Below are positions 1 to 6,331 of a stretch of 7,876 bases of DNA, one piece after another. This DNA comes from Methanobacteriota archaeon. Its GTDB lineage: Archaea > Halobacteriota > Syntropharchaeia > DAOWMC01. The notes under the pieces are model-generated. The model was not told the DNA's origin. It searched no databases and saw only the letters and a program-made list of their open reading frames with translations. Position 1 is the stretch's first letter. The number at the start of each line of letters is the position of its first letter. A program made the translations under genes and the position numbers. Location: the NCBI GenBank assembly GCA_030643285.1, contig DAOWMC010000043.1:1-7876 (forward strand), written 5' to 3'.

Positions 1-1230
1 AAATCTTATATAAACAGAGGGATTGCATATTTTAAAAGAGGAGAGCTTGATAAAGCCATTCTGGATTGTTCTAAGGTAATATCACTTGATCCTAAAAATG
101 CTGAAGCATATGGCTATCGTGGGATGGCGTGCTTTAAAAAGGATGATCTGGATGGGGCAATAAAGAACTGTACCGAGGCAATATCACTTGATCCTAAAAA
201 TGCTGAAGCGTATGGCTATCTTGGAATGGCGTGCTTTAAAAAGGATGATCTGGATGGGACGATAAAGAACTGTACAGAGGCAATATCACTTGATCCTAAA
301 AATGCTGAAGCGTATGGCTATCTTGGAATGGCGTGCTTTAAAAAGGATGATCTGGATGGGGCAATAAAGAACTGTACCGAGGCCATATCACTTGACCCTA
401 ACAACCCTGAAGCTTACACATACCTTGGAATGGCGTGCTTTAAAAAAGATGATTTTGATGGAGCTATAAAAAATTGTACCGAGGCTATATACATTGATCC
501 TAACAGCGCAGAGGCATACGGTTATCTTGGAATGGCGTGCTTTAAAAAGGATGATCTGGATGGGGCAATAAAGAACTGTACCGAGGCCATATATATTGAT
601 CAAAACAATCCTGAAATTTACACATACCTTGGAATGGCGTGCTTTAAAAAGGATGATCTGGATGGGGCAATAAAGAACTGTACCGAAGCTATAACACTCG
701 ATCCTAAAAATTCAGAAGCATACACATACCTTGGGTTGGCTTATTCGGAAAAGAGAGATTCGATAAAAGCAATAGAATCTTATAACAAATTATTAGAGCT
801 CGATTCGCATAATATTGATGCCCACAACTATATTGGGGTGGAATGCCTTGCAAAGGGAGATTTCGATGAGGCAATAGAAACTTATACAAAGGTAATATCA
901 CTTTACCCAAATAGCGCCAGTGCCTATAATAATCGGGGGATTGCATACCTTAGAGATTTTAAGCCGGATGAGGCTATAGGGGATTACACAGATGCAATAT
1001 CACTTGACCCCAATAATGCTGATGCTTACAACAATCGGGGAGTTGCATACTATTACAAAGGGGACTTTGATCAGGCAATTTTAGATTATGACGAATCGAT
1101 GAAAATACTTAAAACGTTAAGTGGTGGACGTTATACGGAAGATCTAAAAGCCGAAATTAAGAAATTGAAAAAGAGAAGTGAAAAAACAGAAAAAACAGAA
1201 AAGACCAAAAAATGGTACGCCTTAAGATAA
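1..1230 (+). CDS. TPR-repeat protein, 5' end outside the window
   Basis: The reading frame is open from base 1, so the true start lies upstream; an ATG at 124 is only an internal Met of a repeat. The visible 409 residues hold eleven consecutive 34-residue tetratricopeptide repeats (about residues 3-376) with the usual G8, A20, A27 and P32 pattern and the LDPxN turn. A Lys/Glu-rich tail follows, with three EKT units encoded by a 9-bp tandem repeat (1180-1206), ending in WYALR. TPR arrays are superhelical scaffolds for protein-protein binding; the partner is unknown. Repeats 2-7 are almost identical and carry Cys at positions 11 and 24, where Tyr or Phe is usual; repeats 8, 10 and 11 have the ordinary Tyr/Tyr pair. 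No enzyme domain or membrane segment is visible, though an N-terminal domain could be missing. The gene converges on the NrpR gene with an 11-base gap. The TPR call is firm; the function is open. Confidence 0.93.
   Translation, partial: KSYINRGIAYFKRGELDKAILDCSKVISLDPKNAEAYGYRGMACFKKDDLDGAIKNCTEAISLDPKNAEAYGYLGMACFKKDDLDGTIKNCTEAISLDPKNAEAYGYLGMACFKKDDLDGAIKNCTEAISLDPNNPEAYTYLGMACFKKDDFDGAIKNCTEAIYIDPNSAEAYGYLGMACFKKDDLDGAIKNCTEAIYIDQNNPEIYTYLGMACFKKDDLDGAIKNCTEAITLDPKNSEAYTYLGLAYSEKRDSIKAIESYNKLLELDSHNIDAHNYIGVECLAKGDFDEAIETYTKVISLYPNSASAYNNRGIAYLRDFKPDEAIGDYTDAISLDPNNADAYNNRGVAYYYKGDFDQAILDYDESMKILKTLSGGRYTEDLKAEIKKLKKRSEKTEKTEKTKKWYALR
109..720 (+). repeat. Six tandem 102-bp in-frame TPR-coding repeats
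   Basis: Six units of exactly 102 bp begin at 109, 211, 313, 415, 517 and 619; the ATG of each MACFKK segment falls at 124, 226, 328, 430, 532 and 634. A core of about 60 bp, from the Leu-Gly codons to the Thr-Glu-Ala codons, is virtually identical at DNA level in units 3, 4, 6 and 7 of the array (counting the diverged first repeat as unit 1). Unit 5 differs by several synonymous changes and one Leu-to-Phe. Linker segments are more diverged and are shared between non-adjacent units. The pattern indicates recent duplication with partial homogenisation. Confidence 0.95.
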
Positions 1231-1241
1231 CGCCTCAATTT

Positions 1242-2210
1242 TCATATCTCTTTCATATCTTTATATTTGACCAGGGCGGATATCGGATAAGTTTCTATAT
1301 TGACCCCATCCTCTTCAGCCGCTACCAATCCATTTACACCAACAAATATGGGGATACCGATTCTTTCTGGTTCGGTTTTAATTCCTAAAGCCGAATCTTC
1401 CATAATGTTGATGACACCACATATCCTGGACTTTTTTGCATCATTTATAACTTTTTTGACATTTTCTTTGGCGGCAAGCGGAGTTTCCCTATAATTTGCA
1501 AGAACACACCCATCACCAGTTCTTACAGCCTGGCCTACCAGCGTCATTTTTTTTGATACAAATATCTTTATTGGATCTACAGATGTTCCACTGTACCCGA
1601 TCAGATCGGTAAACTGCGTGGCATTTCCTTCTTTTATCTCAACAATTCCACTATACTTTGGTTCTACAGGAATACCACTTTTGAGTAACATTCCATCAAT
1701 TGTAATACTACAGACGGTTGCAATGCCTATCAGATCCTTAGAAATTCTCAGGTCACCTATGTGCTCGCCTTCTTCTATAATCTTAATCAAGGGGCTTAAT
1801 GCATACTCTTTTTTATTAACTTCACCGATTATGTCCATCGTTTTTTCGAAATCGCCCTTGTCGACTGTTGAGACGTTTACAATTACGTCACCGTCTTTTG
1901 TGTACGGATCGAATGTGGTCAGGTACATCAACCCTTCGATCCTGCCCAATACGAAACCAAGTCTATCCTCTACCAATGCGTCTTCTAATTCACTTAAACC
2001 CCATTTTGTGATTTTTCTACCCGAATACCCTTGCTTTTCAGTAAAACCAAATTCATCCAGCATTCTTAAATGATATCTTACAGCCCTCTCCTGTATGTCG
2101 TAGCCTCTATTTCTGAGCTCATCTGCGATGGTTCTTGCACCCATAGCCTCATCACTTTCACTCAGTATTCTTAGAATTTCCACAACCTTTCGTTGAACAT
2201 TGCCATTCAT
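1242..2210 (-). CDS. nrpR: NrpR-type transcriptional repressor (winged helix + one NrpR/DUF128 domain)
   Basis: This 322-residue protein has an N-terminal winged-helix domain (about residues 5-75; RKVVEILRIL, then ERAVRYHLRMLDEFG as the recognition region) followed by a single NrpR/DUF128 effector domain (about 83-320) with the TVCSITIDG and FVGVNGLVAA segments. NrpR proteins repress nitrogen fixation and ammonium assimilation genes in methanogens and release DNA when 2-oxoglutarate rises during nitrogen limitation. Methanococcus maripaludis has one HTH plus two NrpR domains; Methanosarcina uses NrpRI (HTH plus one domain) and NrpRII (no HTH). This protein has the NrpRI layout. The ATG at 2210 gives the expected family N-terminus; only a weak GGTCAG precedes it. 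No glnK, amtB, glnA or nif gene lies in the window, and I found no GGAA-N6-TTCC operator in its upstream region. It is divergent from the flavodoxin gene across 93 bases. Confidence 0.92.
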   Translation of the reverse strand: MNGNVQRKVVEILRILSESDEAMGARTIADELRNRGYDIQERAVRYHLRMLDEFGFTEKQGYSGRKITKWGLSELEDALVEDRLGFVLGRIEGLMYLTTFDPYTKDGDVIVNVSTVDKGDFEKTMDIIGEVNKKEYALSPLIKIIEEGEHIGDLRISKDLIGIATVCSITIDGMLLKSGIPVEPKYSGIVEIKEGNATQFTDLIGYSGTSVDPIKIFVSKKMTLVGQAVRTGDGCVLANYRETPLAAKENVKKVINDAKKSRICGVINIMEDSALGIKTEPERIGIPIFVGVNGLVAAEEDGVNIETYPISALVKYKDMKEI

Positions 2211-2303
2211 TCTGACCGATTTTATGATGTGAAATATGATAAGGTTTTGCCATTTTCAGTAAGTTTTAAGTTAAGAAATAATAATTATAATTGAGGTATA
2301 AAT
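2211..2303. promoter_or_regulatory. Divergent intergenic region between nrpR and flavodoxin gene
   Basis: These 93 A/T-rich bases must hold the promoters of both divergent genes. Toward the flavodoxin gene, a TATA-like TTTTAAGTTAAG lies at 2264-2275. Toward nrpR, the minus strand reads CTTATCATAT about 25-35 bases before its ATG. Both boxes are inferred from base composition and spacing, not from a strong consensus. No inverted repeat of the known NrpR operator type is present, so autoregulation is not supported. Confidence 0.45.
2293..2297 (+). promoter_or_regulatory. Shine-Dalgarno site (GAGGT) of the flavodoxin gene
   Basis: GAGGT lies six bases before the ATG at 2304, a good match to the archaeal anti-SD sequence. 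It fixes this start and shows that this gene has a true leader, unlike several neighbours whose starts lack an SD. Confidence 0.7.
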
Positions 2304-2735
2304 ATGAAAAAAGTTTTATTAGTTTATGATAGCTATAGTGGCAACACGGAAAAAGTGGCACGAGCAGTCCGAGAAGGTTTGGCATCCGGAAGTGTTGAGG
2401 TCGATACAACACTGAAAAATATAGATGATACAACAAAAGAAGACCTCCTGGAAGCAAATGTAATCCTTTTTGGCGCACCGACGCGTATGGCAAATCTACC
2501 TCCCAAAATGAAGGAATTTTTGAATGGGATTGGTGCATCTGCGATGAAAGGCAAGATAGGGACATCATTTGGATCCTGTGGGGGAACCTGTGAATCTATT
2601 CCAATGATAACTGAAAAGTTAAAATCACTTGAAATGAATGTGATAGAGCCAGGACTGAAGATTCAGGGTAGACCGGGGTCAGTTGATTTGAAGCGATGCA
2701 GGGACTTTGGAAAAACTATTGTGGACAAGCTATAG
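2304..2735 (+). CDS. Small flavodoxin-like protein, related to the FprA C-terminal domain
   Basis: This is a single flavodoxin fold of 143 residues. The N-terminal MKKVLLVYDS strand runs into the phosphate-binding loop SYSGNTEK (residues 10-17). GAPTRMANLPPKMKEFLN (57-74) is the second FMN loop, and FGSCGGTCES (89-98) is the third. The GAPT, KIGTSFGS and EPGLKI segments resemble the flavodoxin domain of FprA-type flavo-diiron proteins (F420H2 oxidases in methanogens), but no diiron metallo-beta-lactamase part precedes it. The likely role is low-potential electron transfer with bound FMN; the partner is unknown. The second and third loops lack the aromatic residues that usually stack on the flavin, and the third loop carries C92-x3-C96 instead. 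A good SD supports the start. Its TAG stop overlaps the stop of the convergent signal peptidase gene in the shared hexamer CTATAG. Confidence 0.87.
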   Translation: MKKVLLVYDSYSGNTEKVARAVREGLASGSVEVDTTLKNIDDTTKEDLLEANVILFGAPTRMANLPPKMKEFLNGIGASAMKGKIGTSFGSCGGTCESIPMITEKLKSLEMNVIEPGLKIQGRPGSVDLKRCRDFGKTIVDKL

Positions 2736-3266
2736 CCCGACAAGGTGCCTCATATACAGTGTAACATAACCTATATATGGGACCCTGTACTTGGCTATAC
2801 CAACGATCCATTCAGGTTTTACGGGATTAAGCACCCCGGCCTGATCATAGTGCATGTTGTTATCACCTTTTGTGATATAACCTCGATGGGGAGCATGTCT
2901 ACCGTTTGGCATGACTTCGCCCTCATCTATTAGAAACATTGCTCTGTGGATTATCGGTGTGGCCTCCGTATTACCATTTGGTATATACACAATCACATCG
3001 CCATAATCTTCAAAGGTTGTGTAATCAATTCCTGCCCCTTTCTGATACGTTGTTACGTTCATCCTGTTTGTACCTAAAAGAAAAACCACGTCCCCTTCCC
3101 TTATATGTGTCTCCATACTCCCGGATTCAACTGCTACAACAACCGGCCAGGTTCCCGAAACCAGATATATGGTAAACAGGATGACCCCAACAATTAAAAC
3201 GGAAGAAGAAATATCCTTTAAAAACATTACAATGGAATCATTATTTGTATCTGCTTTTTCCCTCAT
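2730..3266 (-). CDS. Signal peptidase I, archaeal/ER (Sec11) type
   Basis: This 178-residue membrane protease removes signal peptides from Sec-exported proteins on the outer face of the membrane. A short polar N-terminus is followed by one membrane segment (about residues 21-46), then the catalytic box ESGSME with nucleophile Ser50. IIHRAM supplies His107 in place of the bacterial Lys, and KGDNN supplies Asp135. This Ser-His-Asp arrangement marks the archaeal and ER Sec11 class. It ends soon after the conserved PYIG segment, so there is no clear C-terminal membrane helix. The ATG at 3266 gives the expected short cytosolic tail. No SD precedes it, but a TATA-like box centred near 3287 sits about 21 bases upstream, suggesting a leaderless mRNA. 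It overlaps the flavodoxin gene tail-to-tail by 6 bases and is divergent from DP1. Confidence 0.92.
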   Translation of the reverse strand: MREKADTNNDSIVMFLKDISSSVLIVGVILFTIYLVSGTWPVVVAVESGSMETHIREGDVVFLLGTNRMNVTTYQKGAGIDYTTFEDYGDVIVYIPNGNTEATPIIHRAMFLIDEGEVMPNGRHAPHRGYITKGDNNMHYDQAGVLNPVKPEWIVGIAKYRVPYIGYVTLYMRHLVGL

Positions 3267-3283
3267 AACGTATAGTTTATGTG

Positions 3284-3291
3284 CTTTAAGG
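3284..3291. promoter_or_regulatory. TATA-like box possibly shared by signal peptidase and DP1 genes
   Basis: CTTTAAGG (minus strand CCTTAAAG) is the best TATA-like element in the very short gap between two divergent genes. Its centre is about 21 bases from the signal peptidase ATG and about 27 bases from the DP1 ATG at 3314, close to the usual TATA-to-start-site distance of archaea in both directions. Neither start has a usable SD. This is inferred from spacing only. Confidence 0.4.
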
Positions 3292-3313
3292 TATGATATG
3301 TTTTTTGTTTGTT

Positions 3314-4723
3314 ATGGGGTTTGGTGTTAGTGGCATAGTTCAAAGATTTGCAGAGTACGGGTACCAGATAAATCCCGATGCTGCTTCATTGATAACACGA
3401 TATGGCGCAACGGATGAGGTAATTCAAAATATAATCGAATCATTGGATGAGTCTGTGCTGGTGGTAGGCCCGGATCACTTAAACGCCATAAAAGAAGAGG
3501 AAAAACAAAAGGCACCCGATGTCAAAATTTTAAAAGATATAACAGATATATCCACATGCGTGGGTAACTACGAGGAATTTGTCTGCTATTTCAGGGACAG
3601 GTACAGCAGGCTTTCTGAAATGATAAGATGGCGGATAAATGCAGGCCCTATTGAGGCTTTGGGCAAAAAAAGGGATGGAAAAGAGGTCAACATCGTTGGG
3701 ATGGTGTCAGATGTAAGCACAACGTCTAAGGGTAACAAGCTACTGTCAGTAGAAGACACAACAGGGGAATGTCAGATTCTTCTTCTCAAAGACAGAGATG
3801 TTATAGATTGTAACATACTTCTGGATGAAGTGATAGGCATCTCGGGTCAACTTACAAACGATGGGCTTTTTATTGCAAACATGATAACATATCCGGATAT
3901 TCCATACTCAAACAAACCGAACACCTCACAACTTCCGGCATCTGTCATACTTACTTCGGATATTCACATAGGTAGTAAAACGTTTTTAGAAGATTCGTTT
4001 GGACAGTTCATAAAATGGATAAATCAGGATCTTCCCGGTGAAAAACAGAGAAAAGTCGCCAGTAACGTTTCATATATGGTTATAGCAGGTGACATAATTG
4101 ATGGAATTGGAATATATCCGAATCAGGAAAAGGAATTGGATATACTCGATGTTTACGAGCAGTATGAAAGAGCAGCAGAATATTTGGCAGAGATTCCAGA
4201 TCACATTCAGATAATAATTTCTCCCGGAAACCATGACGTGGTCAGACAGGCAGAACCACAACCGGCCATTTCAAAGGAAATAAGAAAGTATTTTGGTAAA
4301 AATGTGACTTTTGTTGGCAATCCGTCATTAATCGAGCTTTCGGGTGTCAAGATTTTGATCTATCATGGCAGGTCACTTGAGGATTTTTTTACTGCTATCC
4401 CGGGTGTATCATACAAAAAACCGGATCTGGCGATGGCAGAGATGATAAAACGCAGGCACCTTTCTCCTGTATATGGTAGCCACGTCTCGATAGCACCTGA
4501 AAGAAATGATCATTTTTTAATTGATACAATACCGGACATACTTCACTGTGGGCATATTCATACGGTGGGTATATCAAAATACAGAGGTGTAACACTTGTT
4601 AACTCGGGGACATGGCAGGACCAGACCGAATACCAGAAAAAATTGAATATACAGCCTATGCCGTGCTATGCCCCTGTTGTTGATTTACAGACCTTAGGTG
4701 TGAGTGTGCTTCATTTTAATTGA
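3314..4723 (+). CDS. polB: DNA polymerase D small subunit DP1 (3'-5' exonuclease)
   Basis: DP1 is the proofreading nuclease of the two-subunit archaeal replicative polymerase PolD. The 469-residue product starts with the short helical DP1 N-terminal domain (IVQRFAEYGYQINPDA). An OB fold follows (about residues 124-193; VNIVGMVSDV to GQLTNDGLFIANM), then a calcineurin-like phosphoesterase domain (about 210-440). All metal and catalytic motifs are intact: SDIHIG (D216, H218), AGDIIDG (D260), PGNHD (N306, H307), YHGRS (H351) and CGHIH (H414, H416), so the exonuclease should be active. The start is uncertain: an ATG at 3293 would add MICFLFV, but that start has no SD spacing and lies right beside the TATA-like box, so I prefer 3314 as a leaderless start. 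The large subunit DP2 is not in the window, which is common. The gene converges on the uracil-DNA glycosylase gene. Confidence 0.95.
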   Translation: MGFGVSGIVQRFAEYGYQINPDAASLITRYGATDEVIQNIIESLDESVLVVGPDHLNAIKEEEKQKAPDVKILKDITDISTCVGNYEEFVCYFRDRYSRLSEMIRWRINAGPIEALGKKRDGKEVNIVGMVSDVSTTSKGNKLLSVEDTTGECQILLLKDRDVIDCNILLDEVIGISGQLTNDGLFIANMITYPDIPYSNKPNTSQLPASVILTSDIHIGSKTFLEDSFGQFIKWINQDLPGEKQRKVASNVSYMVIAGDIIDGIGIYPNQEKELDILDVYEQYERAAEYLAEIPDHIQIIISPGNHDVVRQAEPQPAISKEIRKYFGKNVTFVGNPSLIELSGVKILIYHGRSLEDFFTAIPGVSYKKPDLAMAEMIKRRHLSPVYGSHVSIAPERNDHFLIDTIPDILHCGHIHTVGISKYRGVTLVNSGTWQDQTEYQKKLNIQPMPCYAPVVDLQTLGVSVLHFN

Positions 4724-4725
4724 AT

Positions 4726-4740
4726 ATTTGTATTTTCTTG
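4726..4740 (+). terminator. T-rich 3' end of DP1 gene
   Basis: The 15 bases just after the DP1 stop read as T-rich tracts (ATTTGTATTTTCTTG). Archaeal RNA polymerase terminates at oligo-T runs without needing a hairpin, and none is seen. The position after a convergent gene makes termination here plausible but not proven. Confidence 0.35.
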
Positions 4741-4793
4741 CCGGGAGGTAAATGGATATTGTGACGTTATTTAGGATGCCATACTCGTGATAA

Positions 4794-5381
4794 TCAAATC
4801 TTTTTTAAAAGCTCATCCAGAATTTTAAAGTCTTTGATCAAAATCCCTTTCAGGTTTGGGTTATAAACAGCAGCTGCCGGATGATATAATGGAATTACTC
4901 TGACCTGAACTATAAGTGTGCTTACTGCAAAAACCTTTCCATGGATCTTACTTATGCTCCCGGCGGTTATTCCAAAACTTTCCATAATGTATTTTGATGC
5001 AAAGTTTCCAAGTGTTGAGATAATTTTGGGATGTATGATCTCGATTTGTCGGTCAAGATAAGGTGTGCAGGCTTTTATCTCCTCGTTTTTCGGATCTCTA
5101 TTACCCGGTGGCCTGCATTTTAAAATATTTGCAATGTAGACATCATTTCTTTTCAGGTCAATTGATTGTAATAGCTCATCCAGAATCTTTCCGGCAGCCC
5201 CAACAAAAGGCAATCCTTTCAAATCCTCGTTTCTTCCTGGGGCCTCTCCTATAAACATGATGTCAGAAGTGATACTTCCCGCCCCGAAAACCGGATTTGT
5301 TCTTTCTTTGAAAAGGGTGCACCTTTCACAGTTTATAACTTCTTTTGATACCTCTTCCAATTCTTCTTCTTGCATGGTCAT
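4794..5381 (-). CDS. Uracil-DNA glycosylase, family 4 (Fe-S)
   Basis: This 195-residue enzyme removes uracil from DNA after cytosine deamination, starting base-excision repair. Four cysteines, C18 and C21 near the N-terminus plus C89 and C105, match the 4Fe-4S ligands of family 4 UDGs. The active-site motif is GEAPGRNED (45-53), followed by GLPFVGAAGKILDELL; the second motif is YHPAAAVYNP with His167. IANILKCRPPGNRDP (about 84-98) is also characteristic. Length is typical. The start is the ATG at 5381, with AGGA four bases upstream, or the second ATG at 5375; a TTG at 5384 is less likely. A TATA-like box (5401-5412) lies about 25 bases upstream. It is convergent with DP1, 70 bases away, and divergent from the PfkB gene. 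PolD is known to stall at template uracil, so the proximity to DP1 is functionally consistent, but they are not co-transcribed. Confidence 0.94.
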   Translation of the reverse strand: MTMQEEELEEVSKEVINCERCTLFKERTNPVFGAGSITSDIMFIGEAPGRNEDLKGLPFVGAAGKILDELLQSIDLKRNDVYIANILKCRPPGNRDPKNEEIKACTPYLDRQIEIIHPKIISTLGNFASKYIMESFGITAGSISKIHGKVFAVSTLIVQVRVIPLYHPAAAVYNPNLKGILIKDFKILDELLKKI

Positions 5382-5400
5382 CAAATCCTATTCGCATGTG

Positions 5401-5412
5401 GTTAAATATAAG
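5401..5412. promoter_or_regulatory. TATA-like box shared by UDG and PfkB genes
   Basis: GTTAAATATAAG reads as CTTATATTTAAC on the other strand, so it resembles a TATA box both ways. Its centre is about 25 bases from the UDG ATG (5381) and about 31 bases from the PfkB ATG (5438), and it is the only strong A/T box in the 56-base gap. The PfkB start has no SD. A single bidirectional promoter core, or two overlapping ones, is the simplest reading. Confidence 0.5.
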
Positions 5413-5437
5413 TTTCCCAAATGACCTTTTATTAAGC

Positions 5438-6331
5438 ATGGATGTGATAGGTTACGGTGCCCTAAATCTTGACAGGATAATGATTGTGGATAAGATTCCA
5501 AAGGCGGATGAGGAAGGATATATTATGTCGGTAGAACACCACCCGGGAGGCTCTGCCGCAAACACGGTTTGTGGTTTGACAAGATTGGGTTTAAAGTGTG
5601 GTTACATCGGAAAAATCGGAAGTGATGAAGAAGGAAAAATACTTTTGGACGATATGAAAAACGAAGGCATAGATACCACCGGAATAAAAGTATGCGCGGG
5701 TATCAGTGGTACAGCCCTCTGTTTTGTTGATGGTAGTGGGAACAGGGCAATGCTTATAGCACCCGGTGTTAATGATACGATTGGTGTAGACGATGTAGAC
5801 CCGTCCTACATAAAAGACATAAAATTTTTACATCTGACCTCTTTCATATGCAAATCCTCAGATAAATCATTTGAAACACAAAAAAGGATTTTAAATGAAA
5901 CTGATGCAGATATAAGCTTTGATCCGGGTCAGTTATATTCCGAACGTGGATTGGAAAAGACAAAAGAGATAATTAGAAGGTCTAAAGTCATATTTCCATC
6001 TGAACACGAGGTGACCTTGCTTACAGGTTGCGGTTATAGGGAAGGTTGTGAAGTTTTGCTTTCGGCAGGCGTGGAGATTGTAGCTTGTACCAGGGGCAAA
6101 AATGGGTGCTATGTGACCGATGGTAGGGGTGAATATGATATCCCTTCGCAAAAGGTAAATGTTATTGACACGACAGGAGCCGGAGATGCTTTTGATGCTG
6201 GTTTTCTGTATGGTCTTCAGAGGGGAAAAGACCTGCACGAATGTGGGGTACTTGGAAATAAAGTTGCCTCTTTTTGCATACAAAAAAAAGGAACAAGAGA
6301 TGGCTTACCTAAAACAGAGGCACTATTTTAA
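5438..6331 (+). CDS. PfkB-family carbohydrate/nucleoside kinase
   Basis: This 297-residue kinase belongs to the ribokinase/PfkB superfamily, which transfers phosphate from ATP to a sugar or nucleoside hydroxyl. Signature 1 is HHPGGSAANTVCGLTRLG (about residues 34-51); signature 2 is DTTGAGDAFDAGFLYGL (244-260), with Asp250 as catalytic base and the GAG anion hole. The N-terminal MDVIGYGALNLDR strand and the substrate-lid region are normal. The Mg-linked NxxE motif reads SEHE (188-191), with Ser for Asn. The substrate cannot be assigned; archaeal relatives include nucleoside and ribose kinases. The start is the ATG at 5438, because upstream in-frame codons from 5345 overlap the divergent UDG gene and encode no family sequence. 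No SD is seen, so it is probably leaderless from the box at 5401-5412. Its end overlaps the convergent phosphatase gene by 9 bases. Confidence 0.92.
   Translation: MDVIGYGALNLDRIMIVDKIPKADEEGYIMSVEHHPGGSAANTVCGLTRLGLKCGYIGKIGSDEEGKILLDDMKNEGIDTTGIKVCAGISGTALCFVDGSGNRAMLIAPGVNDTIGVDDVDPSYIKDIKFLHLTSFICKSSDKSFETQKRILNETDADISFDPGQLYSERGLEKTKEIIRRSKVIFPSEHEVTLLTGCGYREGCEVLLSAGVEIVACTRGKNGCYVTDGRGEYDIPSQKVNVIDTTGAGDAFDAGFLYGLQRGKDLHECGVLGNKVASFCIQKKGTRDGLPKTEALF

Noticed and set aside
109..720. Regular repeats suggesting a CRISPR array
   Set aside because: The period is 102 bp, in frame, with no unique spacers, and each unit encodes a TPR motif.
388..946. Minus-strand open frames opposite the TPR gene
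   Set aside because: They are shadows created by the repeated codon pattern of the TPR units; the products show no family features.
1618..2073. A 151-codon plus-strand frame
   Set aside because: It lies wholly antisense to the well-supported nrpR gene and has no recognisable domain.
2211..2303. NrpR operator (GGAA-N6-TTCC) for autoregulation
   Set aside because: No matching inverted repeat is present in the intergenic region.
4752..4790. A 12-codon frame preceded by GGGAGGT between DP1 and UDG genes
   Set aside because: The SD-like GGGAGGT is only two bases from the ATG, the peptide is very short, and nothing about its sequence suggests a product; probably chance.
5345..5437. Upstream extension of the PfkB frame by 31 codons
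   Set aside because: It overlaps the start of the divergent UDG gene, and the conserved kinase N-terminus begins at the ATG at 5438.
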